Positions 34,296 through 42,877 of a stretch of DNA of 64,000 bases are shown one piece after another. The position numbers were made by a program, and so were the translations under genes. The notes beneath the pieces are model-generated. The model saw only the letters and a program-made list of their open reading frames with translations, was not told the origin of the DNA and did not search any database. The stretch is from Cytophagaceae bacterium ABcell3 (GTDB lineage Bacteria; Bacteroidota; Bacteroidia; Cytophagales; Cytophagaceae): contig CP133159.1 of assembly GCA_030913385.1 (NCBI GenBank), positions 2,378,584-2,442,583 on the forward strand. Reading direction: 5' to 3'. Each line of letters begins with the position of its first letter. The stretch's first letter is position 1.

Positions 34296-34610
34296 ATGAA
34301 AGAAATCAGTGTAAAGGAACTTAAGCAAATGATGGACAACAATGAAGACTTTCAATTGATTGATGTCCGTGAACCAGGCGAATATGATGCAGCTAATATC
34401 AATGGTGAATTGATTCCCTTGGCGACAGTTCCTCAAAATACAGATAAGGTTTCAAAAGATAAAAAAGTAGTGGTGCATTGCCGAAGCGGAAAACGTAGTG
34501 CTAATGCCATCAACTTTTTGGAATCTAATCATGGCTATGAAAACCTTTATAATTTAAAAGGAGGGATTATGGCATGGAAAGATGAAATAGACGATAGTCT
34601 AAATGTATAA
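34296..34610 (+). CDS. Single-domain rhodanese
   Basis: 104 residues, one rhodanese domain. The opening VKELKQMMDNNEDFQLIDVREPGEY is given here only as its core, LIDVREPGEY. The catalytic loop is HCRSGKRS with Cys62, followed by a G-G-I-M-A-W end. Such single-domain proteins carry persulfide sulfur in the cytoplasm. The 11-bp gap to lpdA and the terminator after it point to one transcript; a link between persulfide and lipoamide redox chemistry would be an inference only. Confidence 0.9.
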   Translation: MKEISVKELKQMMDNNEDFQLIDVREPGEYDAANINGELIPLATVPQNTDKVSKDKKVVVHCRSGKRSANAINFLESNHGYENLYNLKGGIMAWKDEIDDSLNV

Positions 34611-34633
34611 TTCTATCGAATATTAATAGAAAT

Positions 34634-34663
34634 AAAAAAAGCGCAGGAAACTGCGCTTTTTTT
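34634..34663 (+). terminator. Terminator of lpdA-rhodanese unit
   Basis: The perfect stem GCGCAG/CTGCGC (34641-34646 and 34651-34656) is extended by A7/T7, with a GAAA loop. It works in principle in both directions. Confidence 0.9.
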
Positions 34664-34780
34664 ATTTTCAGTGAAGTAGGCTTGATGGGTTAGTCGTAAA
34701 GGCTTACAGATAATTTTTTTTTTGCGAATCAAGTATATTCAGTTCAGTGCTTTAGAATTCTTGTGAAAATACTTTTTCAG

Positions 34781-34883
34781 GTAGGCAACTCCGAAAGGGG
34801 AGGGTGGCGACATGGTAGTTAGCGAGACGCTACTAAATTAATGAGTCGTAGCTGGAATGTTACGACTATGGTGTGTTGCCCAT
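34781..34883 (+). ncRNA. Candidate structured RNA, unknown class
   Basis: Read on the + strand, a closing helix GGCAAC (34784-34789) / GTTGCC (34875-34880) encloses three hairpins. The first is ACTCC-GAAA-GGGG with a GNRA tetraloop (about 34789-34801). The second is TAGT(T)AGCG-AGA-CGCTACTA with one bulge (about 34816-34834). The third is AGTCGTA/TACGACT, a perfect 7-bp stem (about 34844-34867). The stretch is GC-richer than the surrounding AT-rich gap. It matches no riboswitch or RNA family I can recognise. It lies 120 bp before an ECF sigma gene, so it may be a leader element or a separate small RNA. The region 34664-35002 has no coding frame. Confidence 0.45.
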
Positions 34884-35002
34884 GTTGATCCGATTTTATT
34901 TTTGTTGGTCACACCTGTTCTCATAAAAAATCTCTTTTATTTAGGATAAAAAGTGTATCTTTTCTTGCAGTCCTGCATTATGTAGGTAAAAATTTTTTCG
35001 TT

Positions 35003-35563
35003 TTGCAGACAATACATCAATCTAAGAGTGCAATAGCGCAAGAGCGTATTTGGATAAGCAGGGCTCAAAGCAATCCTGAGCATTTTGCTCCTCTATATGA
35101 GAAGTATTATAACCCTATATTTAGGTTTGTGTACCGTAGAACAAACCGTGAGGAGCTGTCGGCAGATATCACATCACAGGTTTTTCTAAAGGCTATGATG
35201 AATATCGGCAAATATGAACACCGGGGGCTACCTTTTTCAGCTTGGCTTTATCGAATTGCTAGTAATGAAATTAATATGGTTGTGCGTGCTAAGAAGGTTC
35301 AGCGTTATGTAAGTATTGAAGACGCTGGTTTGGAGCGTATGATGGAAGCTTTAGAGCCGGAATATGACGCAGAAAGGGAAAGTCTGGTTATAAAATCTCT
35401 TAATCAACTTTCTACAGAGGAAGTGCAGTTTTTAGAGCTTCGTTTTTTTGAAAACAAGCCTTTTAAAGAAGTGGGCCATATTATGAAGGTAACTGAAAAT
35501 AATGCCAAGGTCAAAATTTACCGCATAATTGGTAAAATAAAAAAAAATATAAAACTAAAATAA
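35003..35563 (+). CDS. RNA polymerase sigma factor, ECF type
   Basis: 186 residues from a TTG at 35003; no ATG lies in a suitable upstream position, so the start is uncertain. Region 2 (about 28-95) contains FRFVYRRTNREELSADITSQ and the promoter-opening helix LPFSAWLYRIASNEI. Region 4 (about 130-183) has LSTEEVQFLELRFFENKPF, then the recognition helix EVGHIMKVTENNAKVKIYR. This is a sigma-70 group 4 protein that redirects RNA polymerase to a regulon not shown here. The next gene, 10 bp downstream, is a small one-helix membrane protein that could restrain it. Confidence 0.9.
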   Translation: MQTIHQSKSAIAQERIWISRAQSNPEHFAPLYEKYYNPIFRFVYRRTNREELSADITSQVFLKAMMNIGKYEHRGLPFSAWLYRIASNEINMVVRAKKVQRYVSIEDAGLERMMEALEPEYDAERESLVIKSLNQLSTEEVQFLELRFFENKPFKEVGHIMKVTENNAKVKIYRIIGKIKKNIKLK

Positions 35564-35573
35564 GGTTTCCTAA

Positions 35574-35933
35574 ATGGAAAAGTTTAAGATTAATAAAAAT
35601 AAGCCCGAATTAACAGACGAAGAAATAGATAAGCACAAGGACTTTGATAAGCTTTTGAATAACTATAAGGACATTTATTCCTATAAAAAAGCCACTCAAC
35701 CTTTGTATAAAAATACTCGGTTACGTTTGTTCGTGATGCTTGTACTTGCTGTTCTTTTGGCAATATTTTATGGAGAAAAAGAAAAGCAAAGTAGCAAGGA
35801 AGGTGCCCCTGTTGAGGATTCTGAAAACATAAAACCTGTTGCTCCTGATTCCCTTAATAAAAGTAGCACTATAGAAGATTCAGAAGTACTCTACTGTAAA
35901 GAAATGTTGGCTTTACAACAAGAAGAATATTAA
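35574..35933 (+). CDS. Small single-pass membrane protein, possible sigma partner
   Basis: 119 residues. A polar, Lys/Glu-rich cytoplasmic half (1-50, opening KINKNKPELTDEEIDKHKDF) is followed by a membrane helix (about 52-68) and a short acidic periplasmic tail with one Cys. The topology fits an anti-sigma factor and it directly follows an ECF sigma gene (10 bp), but the zinc-binding H-x3-C-x2-C motif of ZAS anti-sigma factors is absent. The role is therefore an inference from position only. A terminator follows. Confidence 0.6.
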   Translation: MEKFKINKNKPELTDEEIDKHKDFDKLLNNYKDIYSYKKATQPLYKNTRLRLFVMLVLAVLLAIFYGEKEKQSSKEGAPVEDSENIKPVAPDSLNKSSTIEDSEVLYCKEMLALQQEEY

Positions 35934-35996
35934 AACTCATGAAAAGGGTGTTTTTGAATATTTTATAGAGACTGTTTGATCTTTTGGCTTAGCCAT

Positions 35997-36040
35997 AAGC
36001 GTATCCAAAAGAAATTCCTTTTGGATACGCTTGTGATTTT
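35997..36040 (+). terminator. Terminator after the sigma operon
   Basis: The perfect 15-bp stem AAGCGTATCCAAAAG (35997-36011) / CTTTTGGATACGCTT (36018-36032) has a 6-nt loop, followed by GTGATTTTTT. Confidence 0.75.
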
Positions 36041-36086
36041 TTCAGTAGGCCCTACTGCACCAGCCTTTAGGGTTTATTATACTAGG

Positions 36087-37541
36087 TTATATTCTGAACC
36101 TGAGAAATCCGAATGAAAACGATGCGATAGGGTTGTCTTTCATAAACCAGGAAATGAAATCTCTGGAAGCAAAACCAGCCTCGTATGTGCCGTTTTTGCC
36201 TAGCACAAAAGTAAGTCCAAGGGGGACAGCTAGTCTTTGATCAAAGTTGCCACCATAAACCATTCCACCAGACACTCTTAAAAACCCTAGAGGCCTAATG
36301 TCTCCACCGACTGAAATCAAAGGTCTTTCAAAGTTTCCGGGGGCACTATTCCCGGGAACTACCAAATCAAATCCTATACTTGCTTTATCATCTTTCAGGT
36401 GATAACTAGAGCCAATTCTCCACATAGTAGGCAGCTGAACTGTTACTTGTTCTTCGCCTTCCCACCTTACAGGGTTTTGTATGTCTATAGCATCATTTAA
36501 GTCTTCATAGAAAGCATAATTCATGGCTCCTGGGCTTGACCATTCATTGAGGGGTATATCTTTCATGGAGTAAACATTGGTATTGTAGGTAACAGAACCA
36601 ATGTTGTTGACGGCTACCCCAAATCGTAAGCGTTCTTTAAAAATTACAGTAGCACCATAGTCCATGCCCCATCCATGACCGGCAGGGGAGAGGTTAGAGC
36701 CATGGCTGGCAGAGGGACCTTCAAAACCATTGGTATAAGGGTTTAAAGCAGGGGAAAATGCGCCTGTACTTCTTAGTTCTCCGTTTTCTGCAACCATGTC
36801 AAGAAGTGCAAATCCTTGAATATATTTTACGCCCACTCCACCACTTATAGAGATCATATCATTACTAAAAAGTTCTTTCCCATAACTTAAATTATATTCT
36901 CTATAGTAGTTCATTGATATTCTTGAACCATCAAACACATCGGAAAAACTAAACGGTGTATTGGAACGTCCATAGGCAATCTGGCGCATGTATTGTTGAT
37001 AGTTTTGCGGTGTATTGGCCATTACATCTCCGTTATGCAAAACCAGTTCATCAAAAAAACGTGACCCGTAGCCCATAAAGAGTAGTTCAGAGAAAGAGTC
37101 GCTAAATTCTGTATAGATATTTAAATTGTCTCTTGAGTTAAAAGCAAACCCTCCTATTTTTTCAATTTGCACTGCTACGCCAAGAGACATAATAGAAGCA
37201 TTTATAGCCATAGGGCTGCTTGTAAACGTATGCATGGCTTGCCTTTTTTGGTCGTATCCAAAGCGGTCTGTGGAATTATACAGACTAGTAAGTTCACTTC
37301 TTCTTAAAATGCCTGAATATAGAGACATGCCTCCTTCTGCCAGCCCGAAAGTGACGGTTTTTGACTTAAACTGTTTTTTGCCCAGGTTTGCCGGGTTAAT
37401 GCCAATAGTATGGTAGTCATTGGCAAAGGTAGTGGCAGGGCCTCGGCCGGCAATAGAAAATGTGTTTAATTCGGATTGAGCGAAAAGCGCTGTTGTGCAT
37501 AAAAGAAGAATTACTAAAACAGGTAAAATTTTATTTTTCAT
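36087..37541 (-). CDS. DUF5723-type outer-membrane beta-barrel protein
   Basis: 484 residues from the ATG at 37541; a TTG two codons upstream is also in frame. A signal peptide ends at about residue 21 (LFAQ). The mature part starts ELNTFSIAGRGPATTF and continues with alternating amphipathic strands, Gly-Tyr turns and a C-terminal Phe-rich strand ending FLRFRI, as in Bacteroidota DUF5723 barrel proteins. These resemble the long-chain fatty-acid transporter/PorV class of outer-membrane proteins in architecture; the substrate is unknown. The VTT protein gene lies 38 bp upstream on the same strand. Confidence 0.8.
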   Translation of the reverse strand: MKNKILPVLVILLLCTTALFAQSELNTFSIAGRGPATTFANDYHTIGINPANLGKKQFKSKTVTFGLAEGGMSLYSGILRRSELTSLYNSTDRFGYDQKRQAMHTFTSSPMAINASIMSLGVAVQIEKIGGFAFNSRDNLNIYTEFSDSFSELLFMGYGSRFFDELVLHNGDVMANTPQNYQQYMRQIAYGRSNTPFSFSDVFDGSRISMNYYREYNLSYGKELFSNDMISISGGVGVKYIQGFALLDMVAENGELRSTGAFSPALNPYTNGFEGPSASHGSNLSPAGHGWGMDYGATVIFKERLRFGVAVNNIGSVTYNTNVYSMKDIPLNEWSSPGAMNYAFYEDLNDAIDIQNPVRWEGEEQVTVQLPTMWRIGSSYHLKDDKASIGFDLVVPGNSAPGNFERPLISVGGDIRPLGFLRVSGGMVYGGNFDQRLAVPLGLTFVLGKNGTYEAGFASRDFISWFMKDNPIASFSFGFLRFRI

Positions 37542-37579
37542 GTGCAATTGGCAATCGTATTGGTGAAAAATGAAAGTTA

Positions 37580-38263
37580 TTAATTCTCGGATTTAAAAGC
37601 CTTCACAAATATACGTAAAATTCCTGCAGAGGATATGGTGATGAGGGACAGCCATATAAGCCTGCTGGTAATATCTGTGTCTTGTTGCTCAATATCTGAA
37701 AATGTGGCAATGGTACTACCGATATAAACTGATAATGTTGTTCTAGGTAGCATTCCTGTAAGGGATCCGAGGTAATAACTTTTATGTTTTACCTTGGCTA
37801 AAGCTAAAAGGATGTTTGTAACGGCAAATGGAAGTATTGGAGATAGTCTGGAAAAAAATACTAGCTTGAATTCGCTCTTTTTTATATTTTTCAGAATGCC
37901 TGCCACTCCTTTGGTTTCGGAGATGCTCTGTAAAAAAGCCCCTTTGTCTACCCAATTGGCCGCATAGTACCCCAGTGCAGAGGCTATGCAATAAGAAATG
38001 ACTAAGGGAGGTAGGGCTGCCCAACTTAAGAAATACCCTGTAAGAAGTGCTATGAAAGTAGTTGGCGTAAGACCTACAGCCATCGTTAAACTTGTAAGGC
38101 AGAAAAAGAGTGTCCATTGCTCCCATCGGAAAGCATGTATAAAAGCTTCTTGTGTGGCAGCAAAAAAAGTCATTATCGATGACATGGTCAGTGCAAGCCC
38201 CCCTAAGATCAGCAAGTAAACTGCCGAGCTTTTATTTTTTTTTAGGAGGTTTTTTAACGCCAT
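37580..38263 (-). CDS. VTT (TVP38/TMEM64, DedA-like) membrane protein
   Basis: 227 residues with about five hydrophobic segments. The VTT core lies at about 70-185: ALLTGYFLSWAALP, SALGYYAANW, and the diagnostic block FFSRLSPILPFAVTN followed by LGSLTGMLPRTT. Related DedA and TVP38 proteins act in lipid scrambling or undecaprenyl-phosphate recycling in other organisms; which applies here is unknown. It shares a direction and short gap with the DUF5723 gene, suggesting one transcript. Confidence 0.85.
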   Translation of the reverse strand: MALKNLLKKNKSSAVYLLILGGLALTMSSIMTFFAATQEAFIHAFRWEQWTLFFCLTSLTMAVGLTPTTFIALLTGYFLSWAALPPLVISYCIASALGYYAANWVDKGAFLQSISETKGVAGILKNIKKSEFKLVFFSRLSPILPFAVTNILLALAKVKHKSYYLGSLTGMLPRTTLSVYIGSTIATFSDIEQQDTDITSRLIWLSLITISSAGILRIFVKAFKSEN

Positions 38264-38364
38264 CAGTAGAAATCTTGAATAATTAAAACAATCTAAGAAA
38301 AAGCAATATTATGTAACATCAGGCAAAAAGTATAACTTGCATAAAAAATAAACTTTAAGATTCT

Positions 38365-39504
38365 ATGAAATTCGGAACGAAAGCCATACATGCCGGAGTT
38401 AAACCGGATCCAGTTACAGGTGCTATCATGACACCTATATACCAAACATCTACTTATGTGCAAAGCTCGCCGGGGCAGCATAAAGGGTATGAGTATTCTC
38501 GTACGCATAATCCTACCAGGTCGGCTCTGCAGGATAGCATCAGTGCTTTGGAAAATGGGAAGTACGGCCTTTGCTTTGCTTCGGGGATGGCGGCTATTGA
38601 TGCTATTATCAAAATGCTAAAACCGGGCGATGAGGTTATTTCTACCAATGATCTTTATGGGGGAACATACAGGATTTTTACAAAAATATTTTCTGAATAT
38701 GGCATTAAGTTTCATTTCGTCCCTATGGATGACCCTAAAAGTGTGGAGGCTTACTTCAATGAGAAGACCAAGTTGGTTTGGGTTGAAACGCCTACCAATC
38801 CTTTGTTGAATGTGGTTGATATAAAAAGCATCATCTCTACGGCCCGCCAGAAGGGGGTGATGGTGGCTGTTGATAATACTTTTGCGACTCCTTACCTGCA
38901 AAACCCTTTGGATTTTGGTGCTGATATTGTCATGCACTCCGTGACCAAATACCTTGCGGGGCACTCCGATGTGGTTATGGGAGCCATAGTGGTCAATGAT
39001 AAAGATCTACTCGAAAAGCTATCCTTTATACAAAACTCTTGTGGTGCAACTCCTGGCCCTCAAGATTGCTTTTTGGTGTTAAGAGGGATCAAAACGCTTC
39101 ATTTGCGTATGCAGCGGCATTGTGAAAACGGCAGGGCGATTGCCGACTTCTTAAACTCCCATCCTAAAGTAGATAAAGTTTACTATCCTGGTTTAAAAGA
39201 TCACAAGAATCACGACATTGCTGTTGCTCAAATGCGTGATTTTGGTGGCATGCTTTCTTTTACATTGAAGGGGGACGATATCAAAGATGCTACTAATTTT
39301 CTGGAGAGGGTAAAGCTTTTTGCTTTGGCAGAGTCTTTGGGTGGCGTTGAGTCTCTATGTGGCCACCCTGCTTCTATGACCCATGCCAGCATTCCTAAAG
39401 AGGAAAGGGAAAAGGGAGGGTTGAAAGATACGCTTATAAGGCTAAGTATTGGTGTAGAAGATGTGGAAGATTTAATAGAAGATTTAAATCAGGCCATTGG
39501 TTAG
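38365..39504 (+). CDS. Cystathionine gamma-synthase/lyase-type PLP enzyme
   Basis: 379 residues of the Cys/Met-metabolism PLP family (fold type I). The opening FGTKAIHAGVKPDPVTGA and YEYSRTHNPTR are family blocks. The PLP-binding lysine is Lys195 in SVTKYLAGHSDV, and Tyr and Arg residues in YEYSRTHNPTR contact the phosphate. Members make or split cystathionine (MetB, MccB) or similar substrates. Sequence reading cannot decide between synthase and lyase. No other sulfur-metabolism gene and no SAM riboswitch are adjacent. Confidence 0.9.
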   Translation: MKFGTKAIHAGVKPDPVTGAIMTPIYQTSTYVQSSPGQHKGYEYSRTHNPTRSALQDSISALENGKYGLCFASGMAAIDAIIKMLKPGDEVISTNDLYGGTYRIFTKIFSEYGIKFHFVPMDDPKSVEAYFNEKTKLVWVETPTNPLLNVVDIKSIISTARQKGVMVAVDNTFATPYLQNPLDFGADIVMHSVTKYLAGHSDVVMGAIVVNDKDLLEKLSFIQNSCGATPGPQDCFLVLRGIKTLHLRMQRHCENGRAIADFLNSHPKVDKVYYPGLKDHKNHDIAVAQMRDFGGMLSFTLKGDDIKDATNFLERVKLFALAESLGGVESLCGHPASMTHASIPKEEREKGGLKDTLIRLSIGVEDVEDLIEDLNQAIG

Positions 39505-39544
39505 TGTTTGTTAGGGTGCAATAGGGGTAAAACCCTTGATACAA

Positions 39545-39577
39545 AAAAAGAGCCATGGGATATCCGTGGCTCTTTTT
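39545..39577. terminator. Bidirectional terminator
   Basis: The stem AAAAAGAGCCATGG (39545-39558) pairs with CCGTGGCTCTTTTT (39564-39577) with one wobble. It lies between the convergent PLP-enzyme gene and the OmpA-family gene and has A- and T-runs on both sides. Confidence 0.8.
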
Positions 39578-39595
39578 ATTTTTACTTATTGCTTT

Positions 39596-40555
39596 TTAGT
39601 TATTTTCAAGGATTTGGAACAGCTCGTCCAACCTAGGAGTCAGAATAATCTCTGTTCTTCTGTTTTGCTGACGGGCTTCTTTGGTTTTGCCCTCAGCTAC
39701 AGGCGAAAATTCTCCACGGCCAGAAGGTACAATCTTTCTAGGGGAAACGCCGGCGTTGATAAGGATTCTTGAAATTTCTGTAGCCCTTAATACACTTAAG
39801 TCCCAATTATCCTTAATGGCACCAGAGCTTTTCCCTACCGGGACATCATCCGTGTGCCCTTCTACCATAACATTGACATCGTCTTGGTCTTTTAATACCT
39901 CAGCAAGTGTCTTTAAAGCTTCCTGGCCCTTGCTATCTATGGATGTACTTCCTGACTTGAACAGAAGTTGTTCTGATAGGGAAACATAAACTTTGCCATT
40001 CTTTACATTAACACTTAAGTCTTTTTCTTTGAAAGAAAGCAAGGCTTTTGAAACCTTATTTTTGAGTTCGTTTACTGCTTCGTCTTTGTCTTCCAGTACT
40101 TTTTCTAGTTCTTTTACCCGATTTTCGCGTTCTTTTAGACTTTCAGTAAGCTCTCTGTTTTTCTTTTCAGCTTCATAAAGCTCCTTTTCTCTTCTGGCAA
40201 GGTCTTGGCTGAGCTTGTCTTTTTCAGCAGATGTCATGCTTTTGAATTTGTCATGGTTTTCCATGAGCTTTTCGTATGACTGGCTTACATCTCTAAAGTT
40301 TGATTTTAATCTTCTGTAAGAATCTCCTGTTTGGGTAGTGTCATCTATAAGCTTTTGGCACTTTTTGTTTAAATCACCAGCCAACTCGCTTAGCCGCTCC
40401 CTATCTGCAACTGCCGCAGCAAGCTTTTCTGAGCATTCAGCGTTTTCAACTTCGAGTGCTGATTTTTTAGCATTTAGATCATCAAATTTTTGTCTTGTAA
40501 CACATGAGGTAACACTCATGCTTAGCATAAGGCCGGCAGCCAAAAGCAATTTCAT
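39596..40555 (-). CDS. OmpA-family lipoprotein with coiled coil
   Basis: 319 residues from the ATG at 40555, which puts the lipobox SVTSC (Cys18) in the right place; ATGs at 40573 and 40567 would lengthen the N-terminus. Residues about 25-175 form a long charged heptad coiled coil. The C-terminal OmpA/MotB domain (about 195-310) binds peptidoglycan: LLFKSGSTSI, VEGHTDDVPVG, and NWDLSVLRATEI with RRTEI at the end. The architecture is a membrane-anchored rod that reaches the cell wall, similar to proteins linking envelope layers. It is transcribed alone. Confidence 0.88.
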   Translation of the reverse strand: MKLLLAAGLMLSMSVTSCVTRQKFDDLNAKKSALEVENAECSEKLAAAVADRERLSELAGDLNKKCQKLIDDTTQTGDSYRRLKSNFRDVSQSYEKLMENHDKFKSMTSAEKDKLSQDLARREKELYEAEKKNRELTESLKERENRVKELEKVLEDKDEAVNELKNKVSKALLSFKEKDLSVNVKNGKVYVSLSEQLLFKSGSTSIDSKGQEALKTLAEVLKDQDDVNVMVEGHTDDVPVGKSSGAIKDNWDLSVLRATEISRILINAGVSPRKIVPSGRGEFSPVAEGKTKEARQQNRRTEIILTPRLDELFQILENN

Positions 40556-40683
40556 ATCAGATAACATTGACATCTCAGGTTTTTTAGATTTTTTTACAAT
40601 AATACTTTTAATGAATCAGAAAGTACAGTCTTTTTTTTTCAACACCAACGAAAATATAGTTTTAAATATCTGATTTTGCTTTA

Positions 40684-41814
40684 CTAAATGTAAAATTTAA
40701 TCAAATTTTTAATTACATGCTCCTGCTCTTGTGCTGTCATGGAATAAAAAAGTGGTAAACGAACTATTCTCTCGCTTATATCTTCACAGATTGGTAGGTG
40801 AATGTGCTTGTTGTTAATGTCTTGCTGATAATAACTGCTCAAGTGTAGGGGAAGGTAATGAAATACAGCTTTAATGCCGTGCTTTCCTAAGTGCTGGATT
40901 AAATCGTTTCTTTCTTTGTGTGTGCGGCACAGAATGTGGAACAATTGACCGTTTTTGGTAGCATAGTCTGGCACAACAGGAAGCTTGAGAAATCCTTTGG
41001 CTTCTAAATCTTTTAAATGAGTATGGTAGTTATCCCAAATTTTGATGCGCTTTTTTTGAATTTCATCTTTTTGTTGAAGTTGAGCAAACAAATAAGCTGC
41101 ATTGATCTCTGACGGCAAAAAGGAGGAACCTATATCTACCCACTCATATTGTTTGGTCTCTCCCCTGAAGAACTTTGAACGATTGGTGCCTTTTTCTCTT
41201 ATAATTTCGGCCCTCTCACAATATTTGGGGTTGTTGATTCCTAAGGCACCTCCTTCACCACAAATAATGTTTTTTGTTTCGTGAAACGACCAAGTGGCAA
41301 AGGTCCCTATAGAACCCAGTGCTTGTTTTTTGTAAAAGGCATCCATAGCCAATGCCACATCTTCTATAATTGGAATATTGTTACTTTCAGCAATGGCAGA
41401 TATTTCGTCCATTTGACAAGCTATGCCTGCATAATGCACCAGTACAATGGCTTTTGTTTTGCTGGATATGAGTGACGGGAGTCCATCAGGGTCTATGTTG
41501 AACGTATTGGGTTCAATATCGGCAAATACAATGTTGGCGCCCCTTAAGACAAAAGCGTTGGCAGCAGATACAAAAGTAAATGAAGGCACAATTACCTCAT
41601 CGCCAGGTTTTATGTCTAGGAGGATGGCCGCCATTTCTAAAGCATCTGTACAGGAAGTGGTGAGCAAAGCTTTCTTTACTTGATAGTTTTCTTCAAGCCA
41701 GTGCTGACACTTATTGGTAAAATGCCCATCCCCTGACAGCTTGCCTTTTTCAACAGCTTCTTTTATATATTCAAGCTCTTTACCTACAATAAATGGCTTG
41801 TTGAATGGTATCAT
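40684..41814 (-). CDS. dTDP-4-amino-4,6-dideoxygalactose transaminase (WecE/RffA-like)
   Basis: 376 residues of the DegT/DnrJ/EryC1/StrS aminotransferase family, with the same length and layout as WecE/RffA, which transfers an amino group from glutamate to a dTDP-4-keto-6-deoxy sugar. The PLP lysine is Lys181 in SFHETKN. TSCTDALEMAAILLDI, EVIVPSFTFVS and the C-terminal HYLPLHLS are typical. The usual EDAAQ around the PLP-ring Asp reads EDVALAMDAFY, a variant. No other sugar-nucleotide or glycan gene is adjacent, so it is an orphan and its precise substrate is uncertain. Confidence 0.88.
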   Translation of the reverse strand: MIPFNKPFIVGKELEYIKEAVEKGKLSGDGHFTNKCQHWLEENYQVKKALLTTSCTDALEMAAILLDIKPGDEVIVPSFTFVSAANAFVLRGANIVFADIEPNTFNIDPDGLPSLISSKTKAIVLVHYAGIACQMDEISAIAESNNIPIIEDVALAMDAFYKKQALGSIGTFATWSFHETKNIICGEGGALGINNPKYCERAEIIREKGTNRSKFFRGETKQYEWVDIGSSFLPSEINAAYLFAQLQQKDEIQKKRIKIWDNYHTHLKDLEAKGFLKLPVVPDYATKNGQLFHILCRTHKERNDLIQHLGKHGIKAVFHYLPLHLSSYYQQDINNKHIHLPICEDISERIVRLPLFYSMTAQEQEHVIKNLIKFYI

Positions 41815-41883
41815 AGCGTAAAGCTAATAAATAATTATTAGCTTTGGTGTAGTACATTAATGTTAGACTAGACTTTCTGTAAT

Positions 41884-42744
41884 ATGGAAAATATGTTAAG
41901 CAAAGAAGCTCTAAAAGGTAAAGTGGTATTGATAACTGGGGGAGGTACTGGTTTGGGAAAGTCAATGGCAAAAACTTTTTTGGAATCTGGTGCATCTGTG
42001 GTTATTTCTAGCCGGAAGTTTGAGGTGCTTGAAAAAACAGCAGCCGAACTCATGGAAGAAACCGGGGGGGCTGTGCTTCCAGTGGCTTGTGATGTTAGAA
42101 ACTATGATGAAGTTGAAAAAATGCATGCTTCGGCTGTAGAAGCCTTTGGTAAAGTAGATGTGCTGGTAAATAACGCGGCAGGAAATTTTATTTCTCCTAC
42201 AGAAAGACTTTCTGCACGGGCTTTTAACATTATTCTTGACATTGTTTTAAAAGGTACCACCAACTGTACTTTGTGTGTGGGTAAACATTGGATCGCCAAT
42301 AAGCAAGCAGGAACTGTATTGAATATTGTAACAACCTATGCCTATACAGGCTCAGGATATGTGGTGCCGTCTGCCTGTGCTAAAGCTGGCGTATTGGCTA
42401 TGACCAGGTCTTTGGCTGTAGAATGGGCCAAGTACAACATTCGGATGAATGCCATTGCGCCAGGACCTTTTCCGACAGAGGGGGCATGGGCAAGGTTGTT
42501 CCCTAAAGCGGTAGCCGACAAAATGGATCCCGAAAAACGTATTCCTTTGAAAAGGTTTGGCAAACACCATGAGTTAGGAAACCTAGCGGCTTTTTTAGTA
42601 TCTGATTTTTCTGCATATATTAATGGTGAGGTTATAACTATTGACGGTGGTGAGTGGTTAAAAGGGGCAGGAGAGTTCAATGATCTCGACGATGTGTCGC
42701 AGGAGCAGTGGGATGATGTAGAGAAGCAGGTGAGGGGAAAGTGA
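41884..42744 (+). CDS. Short-chain dehydrogenase, 2,4-dienoyl-CoA reductase-like
   Basis: 286 residues. The cofactor site is TGGGTGLGKSMAK near residue 19. NNAAGNFISPTERLS is the block that sets the DECR/trans-enoyl reductase branch apart. The usual Y-x3-K reads SACAK (VVPSACAKAGV), as in 2,4-dienoyl-CoA reductases, where the catalytic Tyr sits elsewhere. It probably reduces unsaturated acyl-CoA with NADPH during fatty-acid degradation. No other beta-oxidation gene is nearby. It diverges from the transaminase gene, which is 69 bp away. Confidence 0.85.
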   Translation: MENMLSKEALKGKVVLITGGGTGLGKSMAKTFLESGASVVISSRKFEVLEKTAAELMEETGGAVLPVACDVRNYDEVEKMHASAVEAFGKVDVLVNNAAGNFISPTERLSARAFNIILDIVLKGTTNCTLCVGKHWIANKQAGTVLNIVTTYAYTGSGYVVPSACAKAGVLAMTRSLAVEWAKYNIRMNAIAPGPFPTEGAWARLFPKAVADKMDPEKRIPLKRFGKHHELGNLAAFLVSDFSAYINGEVITIDGGEWLKGAGEFNDLDDVSQEQWDDVEKQVRGK

Positions 42745-42877
42745 TGGAGCGGGTGTATTTTTCTGTTTTTGTATAGGATATACTGAGTACTTTTATTAAA
42801 ATACTTTGTGCCATCATAGCCTTACTTCTGTGGTGGCATTCTTTTTAGTTTTTGTAATAAACAACAATTTTCTTATT

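Noticed and set aside
34781-34883. Known riboswitch classes (glycine, SAM, cobalamin, Mn, Moco) for the structured RNA
   Set aside because: A short ACTCCGAAAGGGG stretch recalls glycine riboswitch loops, but none of the conserved cores of these classes is present, and the downstream gene (a sigma factor) does not fit.
38264-38364. SAM riboswitch before the Cys/Met PLP enzyme
   Set aside because: The 100-bp leader is AT-rich without the SAM-I core or a terminator-antiterminator pair.
39681-40673. Several open frames opposite the OmpA-family gene
   Set aside because: They are Ser/Phe-rich antisense shadows of the coiled-coil coding region.
40684-41814. Start of a polysaccharide cluster at the WecE-like gene
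   Set aside because: The flanking genes (OmpA protein, dienoyl-CoA-reductase-like SDR) are unrelated to glycan synthesis.
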